Below are positions 25,095 to 36,269 of a stretch of 64,000 nt of DNA, one piece after another (positions within the stretch are counted from its first letter, which is position 1; each line of letters opens with the position of its first letter). The position numbers were made by a program, and so were the translations under genes. The stretch comes from Streptomyces subrutilus (GTDB taxonomy: Bacteria > Actinomycetota > Actinomycetes > Streptomycetales > Streptomycetaceae): positions 5,064,001 through 5,128,000 of the forward strand of contig NZ_CP023701.1 of NCBI RefSeq assembly GCF_008704535.1. The letters run 5' to 3'. Under the pieces are notes generated by a model. The model saw nothing but the letters and a program-made list of their open reading frames with translations. It did no database searches and was not told the origin of the DNA.

Positions 25095-26531
25095 TCAGGC
25101 GTCGGCCGGGGTCCGGGCGGACGCGGGGTCGAGGGCGCGCGCCGTGCGCTCGGCCGTCGCGCGGGCCCAGGGCCCGCTGGTGGCCGCGCCCACGACCAGG
25201 ACGAGCAGCCCGCAGACCGTGATGATCCACCAGGCGGGCCCGGTCGCCGCCGCGAAGTCCGCGGTGTCCGTCATCCCGGACGCCAGCACCGAACCCACCA
25301 CCGCCACGCCCAGCGTGCTGCCGGTCTGCCGGCTGGTGGACGCGATGGCGGCGGCGACGCCCGCCTGGGAACGCGGCATCCCGGACACCGCCGTGTTGGT
25401 GACCGGGGCGTTGACCATGCCGAAGCCCAGCCCGAAGAGCATGTAGCCGGCGAACAGCAGCGGGGTGGAGGTCTCGGCCCGGAACACCGCGAAGAGAAGC
25501 CCGCTCGCCCCCATGCACACCCCCGCGACCAGCAGCGGGAGCCGCGGCCCGCGCGCCGCGACCATCCGCCCCGAGACCGGGGCGAACAGGAACGTCAGGG
25601 CCGCCATCGGCAACATGTAGAGCCCCGCGTCCAGCGCGTCGAGCCCGCGCACGTCCTGGAGGTAGAGCGTGTTCAGGAAGAGGAAGCCGGCCAGTCCCGC
25701 GAAGGCGCTGACGGCGATCACGGTCGCGCCGCTGAACGGAGCGCTCCGGAAGAACCGGAAGTCGATCAGCGGCTCCTCCCGCCGGGGCTCGTACACCAGC
25801 AGTCCGACGAGCGAGGCCACGGCGACCACGGCGCAGCCCACGATCAGCGGCGAGCCCGGCCCGACGGCCGGCGCCTCGATGATCGCGTACGTGACCGTGC
25901 CGAGCAGCGCCATGACCAGCACCTGTCCCACCGGGTCGGGCCGGCGCGGCCGGGCGGCCCGGGACTCGGGGATGTAGCGCAGGGTCAGGACGAGGGCGGC
26001 CAGGCCGATCGGCAGGTTGAGCCAGAAGATCGAGCGCCAGCCCACCGTGTCCACCAGCACGCCGCCGATCAGCGGCCCGGCCGCCATGGAGATGCCGGCG
26101 ACGGCGCCCCAGGCGCCGATGGCGCGCGCCCGTGCGGCGGGCTCGGTGAAGGTGTTGGTGATGATCGACATCGCCACCGGGTTGAGCATCGCGCCGCCGA
26201 CGGCCTGCACCATGCGGAAGGCCACGAGCCAGTCGAGGCTCGGGGCGAGCGAGCACAGCGCGGAGCCGAGGGTGAAGAGCACCAGCCCCGCCACGAACAC
26301 CTTGCGGCGCCCGATCCGGTCGGCCGTCGACCCCGCGAGCATCAGCAGCGAGGCCAGGACCAGGGTGTACGCGTCGATGGTCCACTGGAGCCCGGACACC
26401 GAGGCGTGCAGTTCGCGCCGCATGGTGGGCAGCGCGACGTTCAGGACGGTGTTGTCGAGGCTCACGATCAGCAGGCTCATGCAGCAGATGGCCAGGACGA
26501 GCGTGCGCTGCCGTGGACTCGACTCGATCAT
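25095..26531 (-). CDS. MFS drug exporter (DHA2/EmrB-QacA type)
   Basis: This 478-residue transporter has 14 predicted membrane segments. Typical DHA2 features are SLDNTVLNVALPTMRREL in helix 1 (about residues 23-40), LAGSTADRIGRRKVF in loop 2-3 and the motif C-like GPLIGGVLVDTVGWRSIFWLN near residue 155. Such proteins expel drugs or secondary metabolites with proton exchange; the substrate is not determinable. Its ATG (26531) is divergent from dusB by 52 bases. Confidence 0.87.
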   Translation of the reverse strand: MIESSPRQRTLVLAICCMSLLIVSLDNTVLNVALPTMRRELHASVSGLQWTIDAYTLVLASLLMLAGSTADRIGRRKVFVAGLVLFTLGSALCSLAPSLDWLVAFRMVQAVGGAMLNPVAMSIITNTFTEPAARARAIGAWGAVAGISMAAGPLIGGVLVDTVGWRSIFWLNLPIGLAALVLTLRYIPESRAARPRRPDPVGQVLVMALLGTVTYAIIEAPAVGPGSPLIVGCAVVAVASLVGLLVYEPRREEPLIDFRFFRSAPFSGATVIAVSAFAGLAGFLFLNTLYLQDVRGLDALDAGLYMLPMAALTFLFAPVSGRMVAARGPRLPLLVAGVCMGASGLLFAVFRAETSTPLLFAGYMLFGLGFGMVNAPVTNTAVSGMPRSQAGVAAAIASTSRQTGSTLGVAVVGSVLASGMTDTADFAAATGPAWWIITVCGLLVLVVGAATSGPWARATAERTARALDPASARTPADA

Positions 26532-26583
26532 GCCGCCGATGGTACGTCCGCCCCACCACCGCGGCATGCGGGACAATGGGCGG

Positions 26584-27726
26584 ATGACCACGCTTCCCCC
26601 GCCCCTCGCGATCGGCCCGCACACCGTGCAGCCGCCGGTGGTGCTCGCGCCCATGGCCGGCATCACCAATGCCCCGTTCCGCACCCTCTGCCGCGAGTTC
26701 TCGGGCGGCAAGGGGCTGTTCGTGAGCGAGATGATCACGACCCGCGCCCTGGTCGAGCGCAACGAGAAGACCATGCAGCTGATCCACTTCGACGCGACGG
26801 AGAAGCCGCGCTCGATCCAGCTGTACGGCGTCGACCCGGCGACGGTCGGCAAGGCGGTCCGCATGATCGTCGAAGAGGACCGCGCCGACCACATCGACCT
26901 CAACTTCGGCTGCCCGGTCCCCAAGGTGACCCGCAAGGGCGGCGGCTCGGCCCTCCCGTACAAGCGCAACCTGCTGCGCGCGATCCTGCGCGAGGCCGTC
27001 GCCGGCGCCGGCGACCTGCCCGTGACCATGAAGATGCGCAAGGGCATCAACGACGACCACCTCACCTACCTCGACGCCGGCCGGATCGCCGTCGAGGAGG
27101 GGATCACCGCCATTGCCCTGCACGGCCGCACCACCGCCCAGCACTACGGCGGCACCGCCGACTGGGAGGCCATCGCCCGGCTCAAGGAGCACGTGCCCGA
27201 GATCCCGGTGCTCGGCAACGGCGACATCTGGTGCGCCGAGGACGCGCTGCGCATGGTCCGCGAGACCGGCTGCGACGGCGTCGTGGTGGGGCGCGGCTGC
27301 CTGGGCCGCCCGTGGCTCTTCAACGACCTGGTCGCGGCGTTCGAGGGGCGCCCCGAGGACTTCCACCAGCCCGCCCTCCGGGAGGTCGCGGCCACCATGC
27401 ACCGCCACGCCCAGCTGCTGGGGGAGTGGATCGGCGACGAGACGCGCGGGGTGATCGACTTCCGTAAGCACGTGGCCTGGTACCTGAAGGGCTTCTCGGT
27501 CGGCTCCGAGATGCGCAAGAAGCTCGCGGTGACCTCCTCCCTGGCCGAGCTCGACGCTCATCTGAGCGAGCTGGACCTGGACCAGTCGTGGCCCGAGAGC
27601 GCGGACGGCCCGCGCGGCCGGACGTCCGGAAACAACCGGGTTGTCCTGCCTGAGGGCTGGCTGAACGATCCGTACGACTGTGCCGGTGTGAGCGAGGACG
27701 CCGAACTGGACACGTCCGGAGGGTGA
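26584..27726 (+). CDS. dusB: tRNA dihydrouridine synthase
   Basis: This 380-residue FMN enzyme reduces uridine to dihydrouridine in the D-loop of tRNAs. It begins with the flavin-binding VLAPMAGITNAPFR (about residues 20-33); the catalytic Cys is in NFGCPVPKVTRKGGGSAL (about 107-124), and HGRTTAQHYGG and GNGDIW follow in order. The C-terminal helical tRNA-binding domain is complete with an actinobacterial tail. It stands alone between a divergent exporter and a terminator. Confidence 0.93.
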   Translation: MTTLPPPLAIGPHTVQPPVVLAPMAGITNAPFRTLCREFSGGKGLFVSEMITTRALVERNEKTMQLIHFDATEKPRSIQLYGVDPATVGKAVRMIVEEDRADHIDLNFGCPVPKVTRKGGGSALPYKRNLLRAILREAVAGAGDLPVTMKMRKGINDDHLTYLDAGRIAVEEGITAIALHGRTTAQHYGGTADWEAIARLKEHVPEIPVLGNGDIWCAEDALRMVRETGCDGVVVGRGCLGRPWLFNDLVAAFEGRPEDFHQPALREVAATMHRHAQLLGEWIGDETRGVIDFRKHVAWYLKGFSVGSEMRKKLAVTSSLAELDAHLSELDLDQSWPESADGPRGRTSGNNRVVLPEGWLNDPYDCAGVSEDAELDTSGG

Positions 27727-28103
27727 GAAGCGGCTGGCATTCCGTGCCGTCGACGGCGTGACATACGCCACGCATGGGTGGGCTTGCGCTCAGATGAGCG
27801 CAAAGATCACGGGTAAGACTTTCAAAGGGTGGCACTGGGTGCCACCCTTTGTTCGTTCAAGACTTGAACGCAAATGTATCGATGATCGCTCATCCGAGCG
27901 TGAACAGGCCCGAGTGGCGCCTTCGGTCTTCGGGATGTGAAGGCTGTTCGGGTGCTCTGGCTACCCATGAGTTACTTTCGATCTCCTGGCGCACGGGTGG
28001 TTACAGCCATATGACCGCCAAGTGGACGTACCCATAAGCCTTCGATCTGGGTATGTTCCTGGCCGTCAGGGCAGCCACCCGAGTCCTCGAGGAGTCGAGA
28101 CCC
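27727..28103. other. Intergenic region with AT-rich palindromes before ppdK
   Basis: This 377-base gap carries no gene. It contains TTGCGCTC-AGAT-GAGCGCAA (27784-27803), the terminator at 27823-27851, CGTTCAAG-A-CTTGAACG (27854-27870) and CGCTC-ATCC-GAGCG nearby (about 27888-27901). The area is clearly less GC-rich than its surroundings. The later part must hold the ppdK promoter, but no convincing -35/-10 pair is seen. Confidence 0.6.
27823..27851 (+). terminator. dusB terminator
   Basis: A 12-bp stem, CAAAGGGTGGCA (27823-27834) with TGCCACCCTTTG (27840-27851), closes a 5-base loop, ending in a T-rich tail (TTTGTTCGTTC). It is about 95 bases after the dusB stop. Confidence 0.8.
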
Positions 28104-30812
<2,709 letters not shown>

Positions 30813-30842
30813 GCCCCGGGCCGAGAAGGCCCCGAACGGACC

Positions 30843-30893
30843 GCGCCCGCCCCCGGGTTCCCTGACGCCCGGGTGCGGGCGCGCCTATTTTTT
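30843..30893 (+). terminator. ppdK terminator
   Basis: GCGCCCGC (30843-30850) pairs with GCGGGCGC (30875-30882), with further inner pairing of CCCGGG blocks, and is followed by TATTTTTTG. The U-tract makes this one of the most classical terminators in the window. Confidence 0.8.
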
Positions 30894-30962
30894 GATGTTC
30901 AACAATCCTTACGCCAGCAGGCGGTGGACGGATCCCCACCCGTCCACCGCCGCTGTCATTCT

Positions 30963-31063
30963 GCCGGGCACGTCGGCGCTTCCCGATGCGACCGACCGCC
31001 AGGCCCCGCAAAGCCCCCCACGGCCTTCACGGAGCGTTTCGGTCGCATCGGAGTGTGCCCGGC
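30963..31063. ncRNA. Candidate structured RNA between ppdK and the ArsR-type gene
   Basis: Two nested perfect inverted repeats define a long hairpin: GCCGGGCAC (30963-30971) with 31055-31063, and CCGATGCGACCGA (30983-30995) with 31039-31051, enclosing a 43-base apical region. Another 12-bp hairpin lies just upstream (30920-30931 with 30940-30951). The gap of about 385 bases between genes holds no supported coding frame. It could be a small RNA, a 5' leader element of the downstream gene or a remnant of a palindromic element; direction and expression are unknown. Confidence 0.4.
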
Positions 31064-31196
31064 GGAGTACAGGATTTCGGTTGTCACGCCTCCGCCGAAA
31101 GGGGTTTCAACTGTGGCCGAAAGGGCGTGGTGACCACGTGTGACGGCATGCATACTCTTGGGGCGGGGCAATTGCGGTTGCACAGGTGGGGGTTCG

Positions 31197-32216
31197 GTGC
31201 TGCGTATCCATTTCACTGGAGTGGACCTGGCACGCGTACGGATGGCAGGACGTCCCGATGCGTTGTGGGAAACGATTCTGAGCTTTCACCGGTTAAGGGA
31301 CCGGCGCGATGCGCGGCTCTTCGGTGAATGGCGGACGGAAACCCGGAGCAGGTTGAACAGTGAAACACGCATGCTCGGTATGTTGATACCGAGCAGGGGC
31401 TATTTCCCGGATTTCCTGACGCCCGTCGAGGGCCAGTACGGATGGGACGTGGGCCTCGACGCGCTGCGCGGCATACGCCCCGAGCGCATTCGGCGCGAGC
31501 TGACGCTCCTGGGCACCCGCGCGGGCACCGGCGTGAGCGCCGGGTCGCCCGTGACCCCGCGGCTGCGGGAGTTCATGGACGGCGCGGACCGGCACCTGCC
31601 CCGGCTGCTGGGCGAACTGCGCGGCTACCACCGCGCGGCCGTGGAGCCGTACTGGACGCACATCCAGGCGCAGATCGAGGCCGAGCGGGCGGCGCGCGGC
31701 CGGGCCCTGCTCGACGGGGGCGCGGACGAGCTGCTGTCCTCGCTGCCGCCGATGCTGCGCTGGCGGGCCCCGGTCCTGGAGTGCGACTACCCCGTCGACC
31801 GCGACGTGCGGCTGCGCGGGCGGGGGCTGCTGCTCCAGCCGTCGTTCTTCTGCCGGCGCACCGCGGTCACCCTGCACGACCCCGAACTGCCGCCGGTACT
31901 GGTCTACCCGGCCGCGGCGCAGCTGGCCTCGGCCCCGGCCGGGGGAGAGTCGGCGCGGCCGGAGGAGCAGCGCCAGCGCACGCTGGGCAAGCTGGTCGGC
32001 CACACCCGCTCCGTGGTGCTCCGGGCCATCGGCGACGGCGCGACCACCAGCGAGCTGGCCCGCCGCGCCGGGGTCTCGCTGGCCTCCGCGAGCCAGCACG
32101 CCTGCGTGATGCGCGAGGCGGGGCTGGTCACCACCCTGCGCCACGGCAACGCCGTCCTGCACACGGTGACCCCGCTGGGCGCCGCCCTGCTCAAGGGCGG
32201 CGCCGTGGCCTCCTGA
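31197..32216 (+). CDS. ArsR-type winged-helix regulator with long N-terminal domain (DUF5937-like)
   Basis: This 339-residue protein has a C-terminal ArsR/SmtB-like winged helix (about residues 265-335; ATTSELARRAGVSLASASQH is the HTH) and a long N-terminal region starting LRIHFTGVDLARVRMAGRPD that is common in Streptomyces regulators of this kind. No metal-binding CxC motif is seen. The GTG at 31197 follows GGTGGGGG, which decides the start. Its N-terminal domain may sense a ligand; its target is unknown. Confidence 0.8.
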   Translation: MLRIHFTGVDLARVRMAGRPDALWETILSFHRLRDRRDARLFGEWRTETRSRLNSETRMLGMLIPSRGYFPDFLTPVEGQYGWDVGLDALRGIRPERIRRELTLLGTRAGTGVSAGSPVTPRLREFMDGADRHLPRLLGELRGYHRAAVEPYWTHIQAQIEAERAARGRALLDGGADELLSSLPPMLRWRAPVLECDYPVDRDVRLRGRGLLLQPSFFCRRTAVTLHDPELPPVLVYPAAAQLASAPAGGESARPEEQRQRTLGKLVGHTRSVVLRAIGDGATTSELARRAGVSLASASQHACVMREAGLVTTLRHGNAVLHTVTPLGAALLKGGAVAS

Positions 32217-32288
32217 GCCCGGCCGGGGCCCGCGGGGACGGACGGGGGCCGGGGCCGGGTCGCGGCCGCCGGGGCGGCCGGGGGAGCG

Positions 32289-33449
32289 TCAGACCCGGAA
32301 GGGGCCCGTGACCTCGTAGGTGATGCCCGCCGAGGAGCTGCCGCTCGTACCGCGCTGGCTGCTGAAGTAGAGGCGGTTGCCGGCGGGGGAGAAGGCCGGG
32401 CCGGTGATCTCGGAGGAGGACTGGCCCGTGATCCGCAGGAACGGCGCGACCACGTCGTCCGGGGTGATCACGCAGATCTCCATGTTCCCGCCGTCCTCGG
32501 CGATGTAGAGGTCCCCGTACGAGGAGCCGGTGACGTTGTCCACGCCCGTCAGCGGCGCCGCGCCGCCGGGGACGAGGGAGTCGTCGTAGGCCAGCTCGTA
32601 GGTGTTGGCGGCGACGTTCAGCTGCCAGACCCGGTTGTCGCCCTTGGTGGTGAACCACACGGTGTCGTTGGCGTAGTGGCAGCCCTCGCCGCCGTTGAAC
32701 TTCTTCGCGCCCGAGACCTGGCTGCGGGTGGTGGTGGGGGAGCCGTCGCGGTCCGGCACGTTGGCCCAGGTGAAGGAGCCCGAGGTGGCGGTGCCGGCCT
32801 TGAGGACCTGGAGGGTGCCCGCGGAAAGGTTTCCCCAGGTGGTCGGGAGGAAGCGGTAGAAGCAGCCGTCCGTCTCGTCCTCGGTCAGGTAGATCGCCTT
32901 GCGGACCGGGTCGGCGGCCGCGGCCTCGTGCTTGAACTGCCCCATCGCGGGCCGCTGGACGGCGGCGTTCACCCCGTACGGGTCGGTCTCGTAGACGTAG
33001 CCGCGGGTGACCTCCTCGCAGGAGAGCCAGGTGTTCCACGGGGTCTTGCCGCCCGCACAGTTGGAGCGGGTGTCCCCGAGGATCCGGTAGGCGCCCAGGA
33101 TCGCGCCCGCCGAGGAGAACCGCACCGCGCTCGCGCCGCCCCCGGGGCTGATCTCCGAGTTCGAGACGTAGATCCAGCCCGCGCCGTCCGCGAAGCAGGC
33201 GCCGCCGTCGGGCGCGCTGTGCCACTTGTACGTGGTGGAGCCGACGTTCTGGCCGGACCGGGCGATCACCCGGCTGGTGAAGCCGGCGGGCAGCTGGATG
33301 CCGTTCGCGTCGGCCGCGCCGAGCGCCCCGTAGGGCCCGGTGCCGGGCTGGGCGGGCGCCGCGTAGGCGGCCCCGCGCATCAACGTGCCGCCGAAGGCGG
33401 CGGCCGACGAACCGATCACAGCGCCGCGCAGGAAGGTACGACGTTCCAC
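32289..33449 (-). CDS. Tat-exported PhoX/DUF839-type protein
   Basis: This 386-residue protein has a Tat signal (RRTFLRGAVIG at residues 3-13, followed by a hydrophobic stretch and AYAAPA), and a beta-propeller body typical of the PhoX/DUF839 phosphatase family: residues such as YKWHSAPDGGACFADGAGW, NTWLSCEEVTRG, EGCHYANDTVWFTT and GDLYIAEDGGN occur in the family order. PhoX enzymes are calcium/iron phosphatases; whether this one is an active phosphatase is inference. The GTG at 33449 is set by GGAG 6 bases upstream. A possible promoter is TTGACT (33542-33537) with TAGGTT (33516-33511) on the minus strand, though the 20-base spacer is long. No PhoP-box repeats are seen. Confidence 0.85.
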   Translation of the reverse strand: MERRTFLRGAVIGSSAAAFGGTLMRGAAYAAPAQPGTGPYGALGAADANGIQLPAGFTSRVIARSGQNVGSTTYKWHSAPDGGACFADGAGWIYVSNSEISPGGGASAVRFSSAGAILGAYRILGDTRSNCAGGKTPWNTWLSCEEVTRGYVYETDPYGVNAAVQRPAMGQFKHEAAAADPVRKAIYLTEDETDGCFYRFLPTTWGNLSAGTLQVLKAGTATSGSFTWANVPDRDGSPTTTRSQVSGAKKFNGGEGCHYANDTVWFTTKGDNRVWQLNVAANTYELAYDDSLVPGGAAPLTGVDNVTGSSYGDLYIAEDGGNMEICVITPDDVVAPFLRITGQSSSEITGPAFSPAGNRLYFSSQRGTSGSSSAGITYEVTGPFRV

Positions 33450-33859
33450 GGTGACTCCAGTGGGAGGAAGGCCCCGCGTCCGGTCGGACGCGGGGTCGCA
33501 CGCGTCGAGGAACCTAGAACTGCCGAGTTGACGTGAAGTCAATTCCTCATTACGCGGGAGCGACCGCTGTGAGTGCAATCCCCCCGGCGGGTATTTCCGG
33601 ACGTCGGCGCCGCCCTTTTCCGGAAGTCCCGCACCGGACGCCCCGCGGGCCCGCCGCTGGTAGCCGACCGTGACCGGCCCGCGCCCCGGCCGCATCCCGC
33701 CGGTCCGGTACGGCGCGCGCACCGGCGAATTCCGGCCGAGTTCGTCAGACCGGTGTTTCGGTGAGACGGATACTGGAGAAATTTGGGCGGCGCGATCCGC
33801 TTCCCGGTCCGGAACGGCACGGGAGCCTCCCTCCCGGAGTGTCCCGTCGCCGCGCAGCA
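33450..33859. other. Non-coding stretch upstream of the PhoX-type gene
   Basis: This stretch contains the promoter region of the PhoX-type gene and about 300 bases in which I see no supportable gene. An inverted repeat TTGAC-GTGAA-GTCAA spans 33528-33542 near the candidate promoter. The following 250 bases carry the globin relic described separately. Confidence 0.5.
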
Positions 33860-34112
33860 GGGGGAGCGACGGGGCATTTCGCCGCCGATGCCGACATCTC
33901 GGTCCGCCGCGACCTCGACGCCGTGCTGCGCCGTTTCGGCACGGCGGCCCTCGCGGACCACCGGATCGGGCCGTTCTTCACGGAGATCGCGGGCGCGGCC
34001 CCGGAGGCCCGTCCGCCGGGGGTCACGGACGTCCGGGAACGGGCGCCCTTCCGGCCCCGCCGCCCACCGGCGCACCGCCTTCGCCTCGCACGCCACCCCG
34101 CACGCGGCTGTG
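33860..34112 (+). pseudogene. Relic of a group III truncated hemoglobin gene
   Basis: One frame gives RRDLDAVLRRFGTAALADHRIGPFFTEIAG-like sequence (about 33905-33990), which looks like helices B to E of group III truncated hemoglobins, then TDVRERAPFR, recalling their TDFWERxLFR segment. The continuation of the family pattern (HRRTAFASHATPHA, compare the usual NAxxVHxxLHA with the heme-region histidines) is found in a different frame from about 34053 to 34112. After that nothing recognisable follows, so the gene is frameshifted and lacks its C-terminal third. The call rests on pattern memory over about 75 residues. Confidence 0.45.
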
Positions 34113-34298
34113 ACCTGCGGTTTCCCGGTTCCGAAGCGGAGGGAGGGCGGAAGCGGGAAGGAAAAAGAGAAAACTTTCCCGGGCGGCGATGAGTTTTCCG
34201 GGGCCCTGCGGTCTAACCCTCGAAAGCACCGCAGCGCACCGCGCACCGCGCAGCGCACCGCACCCGGCGCGAGCCGCACCGAGAGATGAGGGCCCGAG

Positions 34299-34706
34299 AT
34301 GTCCGCCACGATGATCTTCGTCAACCTGCCGGTCAAGGACCTGGACGCCAGCAAGGCCTTCTGGGGCAAGCTCGGCTACTCGTTCAACGCCCAGTTCAGC
34401 GACGAGAACGCCGCCTCCATGGTCATCAGCGACACCATCGTCGCGATGCTCCTGACCGAGGCCCGCTACAAGGACTTCACCCACAAGGAGATCGCGGACG
34501 CCACCCGCACCTCCGAGGTGCTGCTGTGTCTGAGCGCCGAGAGCCGCGCCGCGGTCGACGAGCTCGTGGACGCGGCCGTCGCCGCCGGGGCCACCGAGCC
34601 CCGTCCGGCCCAGGACCACGGAACGATGTACGGCCGGGCCTTCGACGACCTCGACGGCCACACCTGGGAGATCATGTGGGTGGACCCGGCGATCGTCCAG
34701 GGCTGA
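34299..34706 (+). CDS. VOC-family protein (glyoxalase/bleomycin-resistance fold)
   Basis: This 135-residue protein has the two beta-alpha-beta-beta-beta modules of the VOC superfamily: IFVNLPVKDLDASKAFWGKLGYSFN at the start and GRAFDDLDGHTWEIMWVDP at the end, the latter with the usual metal-ligand Glu. It resembles the subgroup with IVAMLLTEARYKDFT that is widespread in bacteria. Its substrate is unknown. The ATG at 34299 follows GAGATGAGGG. It stands on its own with the globin relic before it and a ferric-reductase-like gene after it. Confidence 0.85.
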   Translation: MSATMIFVNLPVKDLDASKAFWGKLGYSFNAQFSDENAASMVISDTIVAMLLTEARYKDFTHKEIADATRTSEVLLCLSAESRAAVDELVDAAVAAGATEPRPAQDHGTMYGRAFDDLDGHTWEIMWVDPAIVQG

Positions 34707-34777
34707 GCCGCTCCCGGCCGGGACGCCCCCCGGCGCGGCCGCTGCCCGTGGGCCCGGCGGCGGCCGCCTCACCGGGG

Positions 34778-34816
34778 TTAAGGCCCGGTGAGGCCCTCCT
34801 CAAGGCGGCCTTAAGG
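34778..34816 (+). promoter_or_regulatory. Direct-repeat operator candidate before the ferric-reductase-like gene
   Basis: TTAAGG (34778-34783), GTGAGG (34788-34793), TCAAGG (34800-34805) and TTAAGG (34811-34816) recur at 10 to 12-base intervals, that is about one helical turn each. Such arrays are typical for OmpR-type response regulators. The last copy ends 40 bases before the ATG of the next gene. Confidence 0.4.
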
Positions 34817-34855
34817 ATCATCGCGGGCGCCTCGGCGGCCCTTAGCGTGACCCGT

Positions 34856-36151
34856 ATGCGAGATGCGGCGGTGCGGGTCAGGGGCGGGGTGCTGGGCGGG
34901 GCGGGGGCGGTGGCCCTGCTGTGGGCCGCGCAGGTGCGCCCCTCCGCCCGCCCCGACGCGCTGTTCGCCACGGCAGCGCACCTCACCGGCCTGCTCGCCG
35001 GGTACGGGGTGCTGGTGCTGCTCTTCCTGATGGCCCGGATACCCGCCGTCGAGCACGGGGTGGGTGCCGACCGGCTGGCCCGCTGGCACGCCCTCGGCGG
35101 CCGGTACGTCCTGCTCCTCTGCTTCGGCCACGGCCTCTTCGCCCTCCTCGGATACGCCGTCCACGAGCAGCTCGACGTGGTCTCCGCACTCCGGGAGCTG
35201 CTCGGCTACCCGGCGCTCGGCGCCGCCTTGGCCGGGACCGCCCTGCTGGCCGCGGTCGGCGTCACCTCCGCCCGCGCGGTACGCCGCCGGATCCCGCACG
35301 AAACCTGGCGCGGGGCGCACCTGCTCGCCTACCCCGCCGCCGCCCTCGGCTTCGGCCACCAGCTCGCCGGGCCCGACCTGGCCCCGGTCGCCTGGTTCTG
35401 GGCCCTCGCCCACACCGGCGTGGCCGTCCCGCTCGTCTGGTACCGCGCCGTGGTGCCCGTACGGCAGGCCCTGCGCCACGCGCTGCGGGTCGCCGAGGTC
35501 CGGGTCGAGGGGCCCGGCGTGGTCTCCGTCGTCATGCGCGGGGAACACCTGGCCGAACTGTGCGCGGAGCCCGGGCAGTTCCTGCGGTGGAGGTTCCTGC
35601 GGCGCCGGCTGTGGCACACCGCCCTGCCGTTCTCGCTGTCCGCGCCGGTGCGCGGGGACACGCTGCGGATCACCGTGAAGGGGCTCGGCGGCCACTCCCG
35701 CCGCATTCGGCGGCTGACCCCCGGCACCCGCGTACTGGCCACCGGGCCGTTCGGGGCGCTCACCGCGGCCCGGCGGACCCGGCCGCAGGTGCTGCTGATC
35801 GCGGGCGGGGTCGGGATCACCCCCTTGCGGGCCCTGTTCGAGACGCTGCCCGGCGGGCCCGGGGACATCACCCTGCTCTACCGGGCCGGAGCCGAGGAGC
35901 AACTGGTGCTGCGCGCCGAGTTGGAGGCCATCGCCGCCGAGCGGCAGGCGGGGCTGCACTACCTGCTCGGGCCGTCCGGGGCCGCGTACGATCCGCTCGC
36001 CCCGCAGGCCCTGGCCGCGCTCGTCCCGGGCCTCGCCGAACACGACGTCTACCTGTGCGGGCCCCCGGCCATGGCGGGGGCGACCCGGTCCGCGCTGCTG
36101 CGGGCCGGAGTGCCGGCCGGCCGCATCCACTCCGAGTGCTTCACGTTCTGA
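34856..36151 (+). CDS. Ferric reductase-like flavocytochrome
   Basis: This 431-residue inner-membrane protein has about six membrane helices (residues 10-190) and a C-terminal ferredoxin-reductase-type module (about 205-431). Paired histidines for two hemes are present: WHALGGRYVLLLCFGH (14 apart) and HLLAYPAAALGFGH (13 apart). The FAD site is in FSLSAP and the NAD(P) part in LLIAGGVGITPLRALFE and DVYLCGPPAM. It should pass electrons from NAD(P)H through FAD and heme across the membrane, to ferric iron or oxygen; the acceptor is not known. The ATG at 34856 fits the first helix; a direct-repeat operator candidate precedes it. Confidence 0.87.
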   Translation: MRDAAVRVRGGVLGGAGAVALLWAAQVRPSARPDALFATAAHLTGLLAGYGVLVLLFLMARIPAVEHGVGADRLARWHALGGRYVLLLCFGHGLFALLGYAVHEQLDVVSALRELLGYPALGAALAGTALLAAVGVTSARAVRRRIPHETWRGAHLLAYPAAALGFGHQLAGPDLAPVAWFWALAHTGVAVPLVWYRAVVPVRQALRHALRVAEVRVEGPGVVSVVMRGEHLAELCAEPGQFLRWRFLRRRLWHTALPFSLSAPVRGDTLRITVKGLGGHSRRIRRLTPGTRVLATGPFGALTAARRTRPQVLLIAGGVGITPLRALFETLPGGPGDITLLYRAGAEEQLVLRAELEAIAAERQAGLHYLLGPSGAAYDPLAPQALAALVPGLAEHDVYLCGPPAMAGATRSALLRAGVPAGRIHSECFTF

Positions 36152-36162
36152 CCGGCCGCCCC

Positions 36163-36234
36163 GGGCCCCGTCCCCGCCCCGGGCCCCGTCCCCGCCCCGG
36201 GCCCCGTCCCCGCCCCGGGCCCCGTCCCCGCCCC
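36163..36234. repeat. Four tandem copies of an 18-bp unit
   Basis: GGGCCCCGTCCCCGCCCC is repeated four times without change (36163-36180, 36181-36198, 36199-36216, 36217-36234), beginning 12 bases after the stop of the ferric-reductase-like gene. GGGCCCC inside each unit can self-pair, so the array may act as a terminator. The perfect identity indicates recent slippage. Confidence 0.9.
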
Positions 36235-36269
36235 GTACCGTCCCCCCTCTGCCGAGAGGCCGTCGCGCC

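Noticed and set aside
33450..33560. Pho boxes before the PhoX-type gene
   Set aside because: No GTTCACC-like direct repeats at 11-base spacing are present in the upstream region.
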